Assembly: GCF_003939025.1 (NCBI RefSeq)
Contig: NZ_RQIH01000017.1
Coordinates: 83,517 to 147,516, forward strand
DNA from: Rhizobium sophoriradicis
GTDB taxonomy: Bacteria; Pseudomonadota; Alphaproteobacteria; Rhizobiales; Rhizobiaceae
Direction of reading: 5' to 3'
Length of the DNA stretch: 64,000 nt
Shown here: positions 54,257-63,162 of the stretch, piece after piece
Layout of the letters: each line of letters opens with the position of its first letter
Position numbering within the stretch: position 1 is the stretch's first letter
Notes under the pieces: generated by a model
Seen by the model: the letters and a program-made list of their open reading frames with translations, nothing else
Told to the model about the DNA's origin: nothing
The model's database searches: none
Program-made: the position numbers and the translations under genes

Positions 54257-55273
54257 TCAGGCCGGCGGACGGCTTGCTGCGGCCACCTTGCGGCGCGGCG
54301 TGGTGATTTCGTGGACGATGGCACCGCCGACCGACGAGAGCACCAGCGACAGGATCACGAAGAGCACCGGCTGCTGCAGGATGCCGATCGGCAGGCGGTC
54401 GGCGGCGACCCTGAGGAAAGCAAGCGTGAAAGCGTGGGTGATGTAGATGGCGTAGGAGCAGTCGCCGAGATAGTTGAGCCATCTCAGAACCGGCAGCCGG
54501 GAAAAATCGGTGGAGACCGCGCCGTAGAGGATGAAGACTGCCGGGACCCCCCAGGCGTAGAACCGGCTCTCCGGCGGCATCAGCGCCTCGTTGACGAGGA
54601 GGAACGCAAAGCCAATGGCGAGCGCCGCCCATGCCCAGCGGTTCGGCAGGAGCGCCTTCTGCCCATATAGCCAGCCAAGCACCACGCCGGCGAGAAACTC
54701 CAGCATGATCGGTTCGCCGTAGAACCGGGTGGCCGTTGTTTCCGGCAGCAGCCGGCAGGCGATCAGGATCACGGCAAAGACGGCAAACATGGCCGGAATC
54801 CGGCGGGCTTCCGAGAGCGGCAGCAAGAGGGCAAACACGAAATAGAAGAACATCTCGTAGTTCAGCGTCCAGCCCGGCACGACGACGGGGGTGATCGTGC
54901 CGGGATCGGCGGCATTGGCCCATGGCAGAAAGAACAGCGAGGCGATGAGATGCGGAAGGTCGAACACCGTCGATTTCAGCAATGACGGGGCCGTCAGCGC
55001 CACGACAGCAGAAAACAGCGTTGCCAGCCAATAGAGCGGGACAATCCTTCTGATGCGGCGGCGGGCGAAATCGAAGGGGCTCATCGCGCGCCCGCTCGTC
55101 GTCAGCCACATCACGAATCCGCTGAGGACGAAGAAGATGTCGACCCCGGTTTCACCATAGAGAAAAGCCGTCGCGTCAACGGCGGGATTGACTTTGGCAA
55201 GCTGCAATATCGCATGGAAATAAACGACCATCAGCGCCGCGACAGCGCGCAGATATTGAAGCTGGACAAGCAT
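54257..55273 (-). CDS. acyltransferase 3 family membrane protein (OafA/ExoZ-like)
   Basis: A 338-residue inner-membrane O-acyltransferase with about ten helices. It has the family N-terminus QLQYLRAVAALMVVYFHA (catalytic His at the end of helix 1) and the GVDIFFVLSGFVMW block. It would decorate a surface polysaccharide with acetyl or similar groups. The start ATG is 55273. It is the last gene of a three-gene minus-strand unit with the Wzy-like and GH5 genes. Confidence 0.9.
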   Translation of the reverse strand: MLVQLQYLRAVAALMVVYFHAILQLAKVNPAVDATAFLYGETGVDIFFVLSGFVMWLTTSGRAMSPFDFARRRIRRIVPLYWLATLFSAVVALTAPSLLKSTVFDLPHLIASLFFLPWANAADPGTITPVVVPGWTLNYEMFFYFVFALLLPLSEARRIPAMFAVFAVILIACRLLPETTATRFYGEPIMLEFLAGVVLGWLYGQKALLPNRWAWAALAIGFAFLLVNEALMPPESRFYAWGVPAVFILYGAVSTDFSRLPVLRWLNYLGDCSYAIYITHAFTLAFLRVAADRLPIGILQQPVLFVILSLVLSSVGGAIVHEITTPRRKVAAASRPPA

Positions 55274-55329
55274 CGAGCGTCTTGCTCCTCGGGCTCGCGC
55301 CGGCGCCGGTCCCTTCCGCGCGGCTGCGG

Positions 55330-56610
55330 TCAACTCGTTACATCTGCCGCACGACCCTGCCGGATGCGCGGGTTGTCGTGGAAGCGCATATATCCGACGA
55401 CGAACCACAGGAGGCCGGCAATCTTCATCGAGAAAACCGCCGTCCCTCCGATCATCATATTCAGAAAAATGAAAAGAGAAAGTGAATGGGCGCAGCGCCG
55501 CTGCGCCGCCGTGCGGCCTGCTGGGAAGAGGCAGACGAACAGCCAGAAGGCGATGACGCCGAAAATGGTCGCCGCGTAGATCAGGTAGACATAGCCGCTG
55601 TCGGCGAATTCGGCGACCCTGTCGACCGAAAGGCCGAGAACGGCAAGAGGATCGAGCTCCATGATCTTCTTCATCGTCAGATTGATGCGGCCGGTGAAAT
55701 TGTCACCTGTCGCATTGGGCTTCATGGTGTAGACGAGGAAACCTGCGGCGATGATCAGCGGCATCAGCGCCAAGTTGAAATTCTTCGGGATCTTCGGAAA
55801 GACGAAATAGCCGACGATGCAGGCAAAACAGAAGATCAGCATCGTGCGCGTATCGTTCGTCACCAGGATCAGCACTGCCGTGGCGATGAACAGCAGCCGG
55901 TCCCACCGGCTAATTCTGTCCCACATCGACACCAGATAGATCGCAATCACGCCGCAGAAATTGGCGAGCGACACCTGTTCGAGGAAGATCGATGACGAGC
56001 GATGGTCGATGATGCCAAAGGAGAAGCGCTCGGGAAAACCGAGTGCGTTCTGGAACAGGCCTGTCTTATTGTAGCTCAGCGGCAGCAGTCCGCGCGTATT
56101 GGCGAAATAATCGGACGGATGCACGATGCTGACATAGAACGGCACGCTGACGATCTCGAAGATCAGGAAGATCAGCACCGCAAGGCTGGCCCAGCGAAAG
56201 GCAAGCTTCATCGTTTTCTCATTGCTCCAGCCGCCGAGGCCGGAAAAGCAGAAAATGATCAGCACATTGCGGAAATGATCGACGAACGGCAGGCGGTTGA
56301 GCACGCTGACATAGATGGTAACGACAAGCGTGAACAGCAGAAACAGGAAGGCCGGCAGGTCGGTCTCGTAGATTCCCTTATGGAGGATGTAGATGATGGC
56401 GCTCGCCAGAATCAGACCTTCGCTGGCGGCGACATGGGTCAACGAAAGCGGCACGATGTTGTGGTTGATGAAGGCCAGGATGCCGTTATAGAGCACCGAC
56501 AGCAGGCCGAGCCAGAGCACCGGATAGTCGACGCGCGATCCCCTCGCGGCCGCATCGACCCGGCTTCCCGCCACGGTGTACGTCGCTGCTTTCTGATCGA
56601 CGGTTGCCAC
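55330..56610 (-). CDS. O-antigen ligase/polymerase-family membrane protein (Wzy-like)
   Basis: A 426-residue polytopic protein with 10-12 hydrophobic helices and a large periplasmic loop (about 145-195) rich in aromatic residues and carrying YNKTGLFQNALGFPERFSFG. This layout fits Wzy or WaaL-type polymerases/ligases. The sequence family is too variable to say which polymer is made. It starts 2 bases after the GH5 stop, so they are coupled. Confidence 0.85.
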   Translation of the reverse strand: MATVDQKAATYTVAGSRVDAAARGSRVDYPVLWLGLLSVLYNGILAFINHNIVPLSLTHVAASEGLILASAIIYILHKGIYETDLPAFLFLLFTLVVTIYVSVLNRLPFVDHFRNVLIIFCFSGLGGWSNEKTMKLAFRWASLAVLIFLIFEIVSVPFYVSIVHPSDYFANTRGLLPLSYNKTGLFQNALGFPERFSFGIIDHRSSSIFLEQVSLANFCGVIAIYLVSMWDRISRWDRLLFIATAVLILVTNDTRTMLIFCFACIVGYFVFPKIPKNFNLALMPLIIAAGFLVYTMKPNATGDNFTGRINLTMKKIMELDPLAVLGLSVDRVAEFADSGYVYLIYAATIFGVIAFWLFVCLFPAGRTAAQRRCAHSLSLFIFLNMMIGGTAVFSMKIAGLLWFVVGYMRFHDNPRIRQGRAADVTS

Positions 56611-56612
56611 GG

Positions 56613-57662
56613 TCAGTTCTCCGCGGGCTTGACGGCGGTGCAGGCGCCGGCATCGGCTTTGGCCGACTCGGCGAGAAGCCGCATCTGCGGCCGCTCAGGG
56701 CCCTGACGCGGCTGAACGTTGAAAGGTTCGTTCGCCGGCCACCATTCGCCGGCCGCCCAATAAGACCAGCCGAGCCAGACGTCGCTATTTCCGGACATGG
56801 TGGCGTAGATTTCTCTCAGCCCGCCCATGCAGTCCTTGTCGGCGGAGGCGCCGAATTCGCCGAGAAAGCCGCGCTTGTGGTTTTGCTTCAGCCAGGCGGC
56901 GACCCCGGCGATCGCTTCGACCGCGGCATCCGCACCTTCGCAGGTTGGATGGGTTCCCGACGAATCGACGTCGAGATATTGGTGGACCTCGTACGCGTAG
57001 AAATCGAGAGGATCGCGCACGCCGAGCATCACCGTGCCGTTGGCGCCGCCGATCACATCCTTTTCCCAGCTGTGAGCGCCGCTCCAGGCGGTACCCGGCA
57101 CGAGGATGAGATTGCGTGCGCCGACGGCCCGGATACCGCGGATCGCGGCGTTGGCGGCATCGAGCCAGTCCGTTGCCTTAATGTCATGCGGTTCGTTCAT
57201 CAGGCCGAAGAGCACGCCGTTCTCATTGGCGAATTCGACCGCGAGCCTCGCCCAGAAGTCGGCGAACGCGGCGTCCGTCGCCGGCGCAGTGCCGATCTGT
57301 ACCTTGTCGTAATAGCCGAAATTATGCGGGTCGAGCAGGACCGCCATGCCGTGCTTGCGGATTAAAGCAGCGGTATCTTTGATCCGCTTGATTTCGTCAT
57401 CGTCGAGCCGGCCGCCGAGCGCCGGCTGCAGCCGCTCCCAGCGGAAGGGCAGCCGGATGATCGTCATGCCCTTTTTGGCGAAATAGCCGATCGTCTCTTC
57501 GCTTGGATAGATATAGTTGGTGCCGTAGGTGCCGCCGCGCTCGCCATATTCGCCGCCCGATAGATTGACGCCGCGATAGCAGGGCGCACCGGCCGCAAAG
57601 ACCGACGACGGGGTGAGAGCGGCCGCAAGCAGCAGCGCCACCAGATGTCGTGTCGTCCTCAT
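56613..57662 (-). CDS. secreted glycoside hydrolase family 5 (endoglucanase-like)
   Basis: A 349-residue protein with a signal peptide (cut near VFAAGAP). The GH5 barrel carries the acid/base Glu157 in LMNEPHD and the nucleophile Glu269 in FLGEFGAS. The N-terminal block YRGVNLSGGEYG is shared with rhizobial GH5 glycanases. It probably trims a beta-glucan or the polysaccharide made by this locus. It is the first gene of the minus-strand unit and divergent from the chain-length gene. Confidence 0.9.
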   Translation of the reverse strand: MRTTRHLVALLLAAALTPSSVFAAGAPCYRGVNLSGGEYGERGGTYGTNYIYPSEETIGYFAKKGMTIIRLPFRWERLQPALGGRLDDDEIKRIKDTAALIRKHGMAVLLDPHNFGYYDKVQIGTAPATDAAFADFWARLAVEFANENGVLFGLMNEPHDIKATDWLDAANAAIRGIRAVGARNLILVPGTAWSGAHSWEKDVIGGANGTVMLGVRDPLDFYAYEVHQYLDVDSSGTHPTCEGADAAVEAIAGVAAWLKQNHKRGFLGEFGASADKDCMGGLREIYATMSGNSDVWLGWSYWAAGEWWPANEPFNVQPRQGPERPQMRLLAESAKADAGACTAVKPAEN

Positions 57663-57714
57663 CCTACCCTCGAATCACGGCAAATCGCGACATCGACGTC
57701 GCTCGGGCCCATCT

Positions 57715-57727
57715 TAACGGTCCGTTA
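57715..57727. promoter_or_regulatory. palindrome in the divergent polysaccharide promoter region
   Basis: TAACGG-T-CCGTTA is a perfect inverted repeat in the 134-base gap between the GH5 and GumC/Wzz genes. It is a candidate operator for both directions. Confidence 0.45.
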
Positions 57728-57796
57728 GCTAAGAATTTCTAAAGTCTCGGCACCTCGGCTTCAGTCTTTCACGCTGGGCGGGACACGAGTGCGCGT

Positions 57797-59407
57797 ATGA
57801 GCCAGTATGACAGGAATAGAGTAAGCCGGCTGCCCGGCTGGCGCAGTTATGAGCCGCCTCAGCCTGCGCCGGAAGGCGTGCGGCTGCGCAGTCCTGTCGT
57901 CCGCCCGGATGATTTCGCCCGCCCGGCGCCCGAAGCCGCTCCTCCGCCTTTCGTGCCGCCGCCGGCAAGCGTTGCGCAAACGCGCCGTTACGAACAGCCG
58001 TCGCCTCCGCCTGCCGAGCGGCCCGCGTTTGATGTGCCGCCGCAGAGCGCGTCGGCACCCGCCGCTCCGCTTCTCGACCTCCGCTCCAGCATCGCGGCGA
58101 TCTGGAGCCACCGCCTGGTGGTGCTTGCCCTCGCCCTTCTCGGCGCCGTCGCCGGCGGCGCGCTGGCGCCGTTCATCGGCCAGAAATACACGGCCGTCAG
58201 CAGCCTCTATTTCGATCCGCGCCAGATCGGCCTGGCCGAGGCCGGTGCGCAATCTTCCGGTCCGTCGCCTGAAATGATCTCGGCGCTGATCGACAGCCAG
58301 GTGCAGATTCTGACTTCGGGCAATGTGCTGCGCCGCGTCGTCGTGGCGATGAAGCTCGATCAGGATCCGGAATTCACCGGCGGCCGCACCGATGGCGCTG
58401 CCGTCATCGGCACCCTGCAGAAGGCGCTTGTCATCACCCGCCAGGCCACCACCTATGTCGTTTCGCTTGCCGCGACGACCAATGATCCGGAAAAATCGGC
58501 AAAGCTCGCCAACCAGGTCGTCACTGCCTTCACCGAAGAGGAAAACAGCGCCTCGAACGGCCTCTACGAAAACACCTCCTCGACACTCGATGGACGCCTC
58601 GACGACCTGCGCCAGAAGGTGCTGGAGGCCGAGCAGGCGGTCGAGACCTTCCGCGCCGACAACGACATGGCCGCGACCGAGGGCAACCTGATTTCCGATC
58701 AGCGGCTCGGCTCGCTGAACACGCTGCTGGTGACGGCGCAGGAAAAGACCATCCAGGCGAAGGCCCGCGCCGACGCCGTCGCCAATCTGCGCGTCGAGGA
58801 CATCGTCGCCGGCAATCAGACCGAGGGCGGCGCCACCTCGCCGCTGGTCAGCCTGCGCCAGCAATATGCAGCCCAAGCCGCCGCCGTCGGCAGCCTCGAA
58901 AGCCAGATGGGCACGCGTCATCCGCGCCTGCAGGCGGCCCGCTCCTCGCTGCAGAGCATATCCGGCGAAATCAGGGGTGAATTGCAGCGCCTCGCCACCT
59001 CGGCACGGGGCGAATACGAGCAGGCGAAGGCTGCCGAAGACAGCATCGCCAAGGAGCTTGCCGTCCAGAAGGCGCTGCAGGCGACGACCTCGGACAAGCA
59101 GGTGGAATTGAACGAATTGCAGCGCAAGGCGACGGCGGCGCGCGATATCTATGAGACGGTGCTGAAGCGCTCGAGCCAGACGAGCGAGGAGCAGAACCTC
59201 AGCCAGAGCAATATTCGCGTCATCTCGCCGGCCGAGCCGCCGGTCAAGGCCGACGGCCCTGGAAAGAAGATCCTGCTGATCGCCGGCATCATCGGCGGTC
59301 TTCTTGCCGGTTTCGTCGTCGGCGCCGGCTTCGCCATTCTCGCCGGCCTCTTCGGCCATCCCATCATCAGAAGTTATTTCAGGAAAACGCCCGCTGCGGC
59401 CGCTTGA
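57797..59407 (+). CDS. polysaccharide co-polymerase (GumC/Wzz family)
   Basis: A 536-residue inner-membrane protein that sets polysaccharide chain length. A proline-rich cytoplasmic N-terminus of about 90 residues comes first. The first transmembrane helix (about 110-132) precedes a long periplasmic coiled coil (EQAVETFRADND and later helices). The second membrane helix (about 490-515) ends near FGHPIIRSYFRK. The tyrosine-kinase domain found in ExoP/Wzc is missing. It stands divergent from the polymerase genes. Confidence 0.9.
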   Translation: MSQYDRNRVSRLPGWRSYEPPQPAPEGVRLRSPVVRPDDFARPAPEAAPPPFVPPPASVAQTRRYEQPSPPPAERPAFDVPPQSASAPAAPLLDLRSSIAAIWSHRLVVLALALLGAVAGGALAPFIGQKYTAVSSLYFDPRQIGLAEAGAQSSGPSPEMISALIDSQVQILTSGNVLRRVVVAMKLDQDPEFTGGRTDGAAVIGTLQKALVITRQATTYVVSLAATTNDPEKSAKLANQVVTAFTEEENSASNGLYENTSSTLDGRLDDLRQKVLEAEQAVETFRADNDMAATEGNLISDQRLGSLNTLLVTAQEKTIQAKARADAVANLRVEDIVAGNQTEGGATSPLVSLRQQYAAQAAAVGSLESQMGTRHPRLQAARSSLQSISGEIRGELQRLATSARGEYEQAKAAEDSIAKELAVQKALQATTSDKQVELNELQRKATAARDIYETVLKRSSQTSEEQNLSQSNIRVISPAEPPVKADGPGKKILLIAGIIGGLLAGFVVGAGFAILAGLFGHPIIRSYFRKTPAAAA

Positions 59408-59468
59408 TCACGATCCCCGGTTTTCCTACATCCTATGGGCGGCCGGCGATGCCGACAGGAGAGGTTCC

Positions 59469-59801
59469 ATGCGGCTTGTGATGATGTTTCCGATATTGCT
59501 CGTTGCCACATCGGGCCTTGCGCCAGCCTCCGCCTTTGCCGTCGACTGGACAAAACCGGTAAATTCGGACGTTCAAGCCCTCTATCCCTACAAGGGTCTG
59601 CCCGGCGTCAAGGCGCAGCCGGACAAGAAGGAAGAGGAATCCTATAATTGCCGCACTGAAACCGTCCAGATCCGCCGCCGCTACGACGAGATCTTCCGCT
59701 CCGGCGGCATGCCGACGCTGATGTATGTCTGCGAACGCGACGGCTTCGTCACCATGGGCGGTAAGGTGCCGCTGCGCGGCCACTATCAGCCGGTGCGATA
59801 G
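59469..59801 (+). CDS. small secreted protein, function unknown
   Basis: A 110-residue protein with a signal peptide of about 24 residues (cut after SAFA), then a soluble domain with two cysteines in SYNCRTE and MYVCERD that may form a disulfide. Its C-terminus is basic (RGHYQPVR). AGGAGAGG precedes the ATG. It lies 61 bases after the chain-length gene on the same strand and may be co-transcribed. I do not recognise the family. Confidence 0.65.
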   Translation: MRLVMMFPILLVATSGLAPASAFAVDWTKPVNSDVQALYPYKGLPGVKAQPDKKEEESYNCRTETVQIRRRYDEIFRSGGMPTLMYVCERDGFVTMGGKVPLRGHYQPVR

Positions 59802-59806
59802 GCGCC

Positions 59807-60050
59807 TCAGCCGGTCAACAAAGCCGTTGGGTGCGCCTGTCCGAACCGTCGGGCCGCCACATCGAGCAGCGTTGCCGCCACCCGACCCATATCGGCTTCG
59901 CTCATATCGTAATAGCTGGGCAGATTGATTGCGCGGCCCGTAATGCTCCAGGCGTTCACGTTCCCGGGCAGGTCTTCGAACATGGAGAGGCTGGAGAGGG
60001 ATAGAAGAAGACTCGCGCGTCGATATTTTCTGCCGGAGCTCGCTGAGACC
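59807..60050 (-). pseudogene. remnant of a DegT/DnrJ/EryC1/StrS aminotransferase (C-terminus)
   Basis: The minus strand carries the C-terminal end of a sugar aminotransferase in pieces of different frames. SELRQK (about 60010-60033) is followed in another frame by AENIDARVFFYP and in a third by MFEDLPGNVNAW, then AINLPSYYDMSEADMGRV to a TGA at 59807. The joined text follows the family pattern of NIDARVFFxPLSSLPMF and AINLPSYxD. At least two indels, including an apparent loss of one C in the run of pyrimidines near 60000, break it. The upstream part is missing. Confidence 0.75.
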
Positions 60051-60225
60051 CCGACAGGCGGGATGACTCAACGGAACAACTGAGCTTGATCTCGGTGTTC
60101 ATGCGCTTCGTTGCGGGGCGGCCAAAAAGACAAAACCGTTCTGTCCGGCAACGACTCCGCTTTCGCCTTGCGCGGCATGCTAATTGCATTATTACTAATA
60201 TTCTAATCCGTGGGGAGAAAGTGCC

Positions 60226-60522
60226 ATGCAATGGAACACATCGGTGGATTTTGCGCCTCTCGTTCTCTTTATTGGAGGCCGGGGAAAGTACAAGATCGTC
60301 CGGACGCTCCGAGACGTAGCCGAGGTTCTGATGATCGAATGGCCGCTTGACGACGGAGAGGAATATGTCGCGGCTGTGAAGGCTTGCGCCGATGCAATCA
60401 CCGGGCAGGCCGGAATGGACGAACTCAGGGACTTGCTTCTGAGCGCCGCCACAGAAGCCGGCATCGTGGTTTTGTCGGTGATTGCAGACGGCGGGAAGAC
60501 GGCGCCGCACATGGCGGCGTGA
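60226..60522 (+). CDS. DUF982 family protein
   Basis: A 98-residue protein of the DUF982 family, which is common in rhizobia and without known function. Family features are the W..PV-like start (MQWNTSVDFAPLVLFIG), the segment RTLRDVAEVLMIEWP and a C-terminal helix with DLLLSAATEAGIVV. GGGGAGAAAG lies just before the ATG at 60226. Upstream 150 bases are AT-rich and probably hold the promoter. Confidence 0.82.
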   Translation: MQWNTSVDFAPLVLFIGGRGKYKIVRTLRDVAEVLMIEWPLDDGEEYVAAVKACADAITGQAGMDELRDLLLSAATEAGIVVLSVIADGGKTAPHMAA

Positions 60523-60689
60523 AGGCCGGGAATCGCGCCATCATAGGCTGCGCTGGTTAGGCTTCCAGAATCAGCATCATGGTACCAGCCATATCGATAA
60601 GCGCATCGTCAACGACCTTCGTTGGAAGGTACCAATGCGCCATTTTGGAAGGCTTGATTATCTGATCTTGGTAGAGATCAAGATTGGAA

Positions 60690-60774
60690 TGGTGCCCAGA
60701 AGAGGACTCGAACCTCCACGCCTCGCGGCACAGGTACCTGAAACCTGCGCGTCTACCAATTCCGCCATCTGGGC
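60690..60774 (-). tRNA. tRNA-Leu (anticodon CAG)
   Basis: An 85-base class II tRNA with encoded CCA. The acceptor stem GCCCAGA pairs with TCTGGGC. The anticodon stem CAGGT/ACCTG encloses the loop TTCAGGT, giving anticodon CAG for leucine CUG codons. The variable arm and a T-arm with GGTTCGAGTCC are standard. Confidence 0.97.
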
Positions 60775-60941
60775 GACGGAGAGCGATGTAAGGGGGTGGC
60801 CGGCGACTGTCAACTGGGTTTTTGAAGTTTTCCTGACAGTTGGCAAAAAACTGCCGATCACATCAGGAGGCGTGCTGCCGGACAGGCATAGCGCCTGTCA
60901 TTGGGCGTCCTATATAAGAGAGGATCAACAGGAAATGGACG

Positions 60942-61361
60942 ATGCCTGCTTCCCGCATGTTTCTGCTCGCCGGCCTCTTGGCCGTTCTGTCGCCTGCAAT
61001 TGCAGCCGCCGATTCGCCGAAGGTGGGTAAGCCTGGGCTCGGGCCGCTCAATACGGGCTCGACGCTTTGCGATTTTCGCGGCTGCTTCGGCTTCGGGCCG
61101 CAGCAATGGCATCGCCCAGCCTATGTTCAGCCGAACTACCGCCCGCGCGGCGCCGGCCCGACCTATTATCTGCCGGGTGCGGCCGGGCGGCCGCAGCTGA
61201 CCTATGATCCGCCGCCGGTGCGGAGGGTTCAGCCGGCGGCGCGCGATATGAACAAGCATATCGCCTGGTGCACCAACGAGTACCGCTCCTACAATCCGCG
61301 GAGCGATCACTTCCTCACCTATGAGGGCGTCTACCGGGTCTGCCGCTCGCCCTATCGCTGA
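60942..61361 (+). CDS. BA14K-family secreted protein
   Basis: A 139-residue protein with a signal peptide (about 25 residues), a proline/tyrosine-rich middle and the C-terminal BA14K motif HIAWCTNEYRSYNPRSD then YEGVYRVCRSPY. BA14K proteins were described in Brucella as lectin-like immunoreactive proteins and are common in rhizobia. The ATG at 60942 has AGGAAA 8 bases upstream; a second ATG five codons on is possible. It converges on the SelW-like gene, 2 bases apart. Confidence 0.85.
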   Translation: MPASRMFLLAGLLAVLSPAIAAADSPKVGKPGLGPLNTGSTLCDFRGCFGFGPQQWHRPAYVQPNYRPRGAGPTYYLPGAAGRPQLTYDPPPVRRVQPAARDMNKHIAWCTNEYRSYNPRSDHFLTYEGVYRVCRSPYR

Positions 61362-61363
61362 GG

Positions 61364-61657
61364 TCAGCTTTCGAGCGAGGCGCGGTCGACATGACCGAGA
61401 TCGCGGCCGGGCTCGACGATGTCGCGAACCCGCTGCTTCAGCTCCTTCGGCCCTGGGAAACCGCCGTCGCGCTTGCGCTCCCAGATGAGATCGCCATTGA
61501 CGCGGATCTCGAAATTGCCGCCGGTGCCGGGGATCAACGCCACTTCGCCGAGGCTGTCGGAAAAGGTATGCAGCAGCTCCTGCGCCATCCAGGCGGAGCG
61601 CAGCAGCCAGTTGCACTGGGTGCAGTAGAGGATCGAGACGCGGGCTTTTTCGGTCAT
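61364..61657 (-). CDS. SelT/SelW/SelH-family thioredoxin-like protein
   Basis: A 97-residue Rdx-family protein with the redox motif CTQC at 12-15, the bacterial cysteine form of the selenoprotein W active site. The segment LIPGTGGNFEIRVNGDLIWERK and a C-terminal basic helix fit the family. The exact redox partner is unknown. The start ATG is 61657. Confidence 0.88.
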   Translation of the reverse strand: MTEKARVSILYCTQCNWLLRSAWMAQELLHTFSDSLGEVALIPGTGGNFEIRVNGDLIWERKRDGGFPGPKELKQRVRDIVEPGRDLGHVDRASLES

Positions 61658-61783
61658 GGCGATTTCCTTTCGTTCCGCTTGGTTTAAGCGCGTTGACGTG
61701 GCCGCGCAATTGCTCTGATAGAAGCGTCTTGCCTATGGTCTTGCGGCATGGTCTCCTCCACGTCGATCATATCGGGAACGCCT

Positions 61784-62521
61784 ATGCGAGTCGCAGTCGT
61801 CGAAAACATGAAGAATACCGGTCTTGGGGCGCTTGCCAGAGCGCTCGACGAGGCGGGCGCTGAGATCGAGTGGTTTCGCGTCTGGCAGGACGGCATCCTG
61901 CCGCTCGATATAGCGAGCCATGACGCGCTGGTTGTTCTCGGCGGGGAGCAGAGCGCGCTGGATGACGAGGCCCATCCCTACCTGCCGGAGCTCGCCCGGC
62001 TTGCCCGCCGCTTCGGCGATGCCGGCAAGGCCGTGCTCGGCATCTGCCTCGGCAGCCAAATCCTCGCTCGCGCCTATGGCGCCGACAATCATCTCGGCAC
62101 CGCACGCGAATTCGGCTGGCACAGGATCGGCGTCACCGCCGAGGGCCGGGCCGATCCGCTGCTATCGGCGCTTGGCGGCGAGTTCACGATCTTCGAATGG
62201 CATGCCGACACCTTTGCCCTGCCCGAGGGCGCGGTGCGCCTGGCGACGAGCTCCGTCGCCGATAACCAGGCCTTCCGCATCGGCCGCGCCGTCTACGGCA
62301 CCCAGTTCCATTTCGAGGCCGACCAAGCGGTCGTCGAGCAGTGGAAGGCGGAATTTCCCGAAACGATCGCCCGCATCGCCCCCGGGTGGCTGGAAAACCA
62401 TGCCGAACTGGCGGTGCACCATGGCGTTGCCGCCGATGCCGCCGGCCTGGCCATCGCGCGTGCCTGGGTCAGCCTGATCAACCCGGCAGAGATCGGAATA
62501 TTGTCGGAGGCCTCGGCTTGA
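61784..62521 (+). CDS. type 1 glutamine amidotransferase
   Basis: A 245-residue stand-alone class I glutamine amidotransferase related to the GMP-synthase type. The catalytic triad is visible: Cys88 in GICLGSQ, His176 and Glu178 in TQFHFEAD. No synthase domain is attached, so it may act on small metabolites as a gamma-glutamyl hydrolase. ATG 61784 (MRVAVVENM) is chosen; the frame is open 12 codons upstream. The next gene follows by 11 bases. Confidence 0.88.
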   Translation: MRVAVVENMKNTGLGALARALDEAGAEIEWFRVWQDGILPLDIASHDALVVLGGEQSALDDEAHPYLPELARLARRFGDAGKAVLGICLGSQILARAYGADNHLGTAREFGWHRIGVTAEGRADPLLSALGGEFTIFEWHADTFALPEGAVRLATSSVADNQAFRIGRAVYGTQFHFEADQAVVEQWKAEFPETIARIAPGWLENHAELAVHHGVAADAAGLAIARAWVSLINPAEIGILSEASA

Positions 62522-62532
62522 GAGGCGAAGCG

Positions 62533-63090
62533 ATGCCGGTAAGCGAATTTGAAAGGATGGCGGCGGGTGAGTGGTATTGCTGCCTCGACGATGAGCTCGA
62601 TCGCCTGCGCCAGCAGGCGCGCCTCGCCGTTCACGCCCATAATACGCTGCGGCCGGATGAGCGCGGGGCCGTCGCCCCGGCGCTCAGGGCGCTCTTTGCG
62701 ATCGCGGCGCCCGACATCTTCATCGAAGCGCCGTTTCACTGCTCCTACGGCATCAATATCACCCTCGGCGAGCGTGTCTATTTCAATGCCGGCTGCACCA
62801 TCCTCGATTCCGGCCGGGTGACGATCGGTGACCGCACCATGCTCGGGCCGGGCGTGCAGATCTATTGTGCCGAACATCACAAGGATCCCGCACTGCGCAG
62901 CCAGGGTATCGAGATCGCCCGGCCGGTTGCGATCGGCAGCGACGTCTGGATCGGCGGGGCCGCCGTCATCCTCGGCGGGGTGACGATCGGCGATGGCGCG
63001 ATCGTCGGCGCCGGCGCCGTCGTAACGAAGGATGTGCCGCCGGGTGCAACCGTGGTAGGCAATCCGGCGCGCCCGATGAACCGCCCCTGA
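62533..63090 (+). CDS. maltose O-acetyltransferase-type enzyme
   Basis: A 185-residue hexapeptide-repeat acetyltransferase of the Maa/LacA/NodL family. It has an N-terminal Mac domain (about 1-60), then the left-handed beta-helix with VYFNAGCTILDSGRVTIGD and the loop YCAEHHKDP holding the catalytic His. It acetylates a sugar or sugar derivative from acetyl-CoA. It begins 11 bases after the amidotransferase stop with GAGG upstream. Confidence 0.9.
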   Translation: MPVSEFERMAAGEWYCCLDDELDRLRQQARLAVHAHNTLRPDERGAVAPALRALFAIAAPDIFIEAPFHCSYGINITLGERVYFNAGCTILDSGRVTIGDRTMLGPGVQIYCAEHHKDPALRSQGIEIARPVAIGSDVWIGGAAVILGGVTIGDGAIVGAGAVVTKDVPPGATVVGNPARPMNRP

Positions 63091-63162
63091 GACAACCATC
63101 GGCGGCTCCCTCGACAACGGCGCCGGCTCCACTAGATCACGTTGCTGAAGGGGAGAGATATC

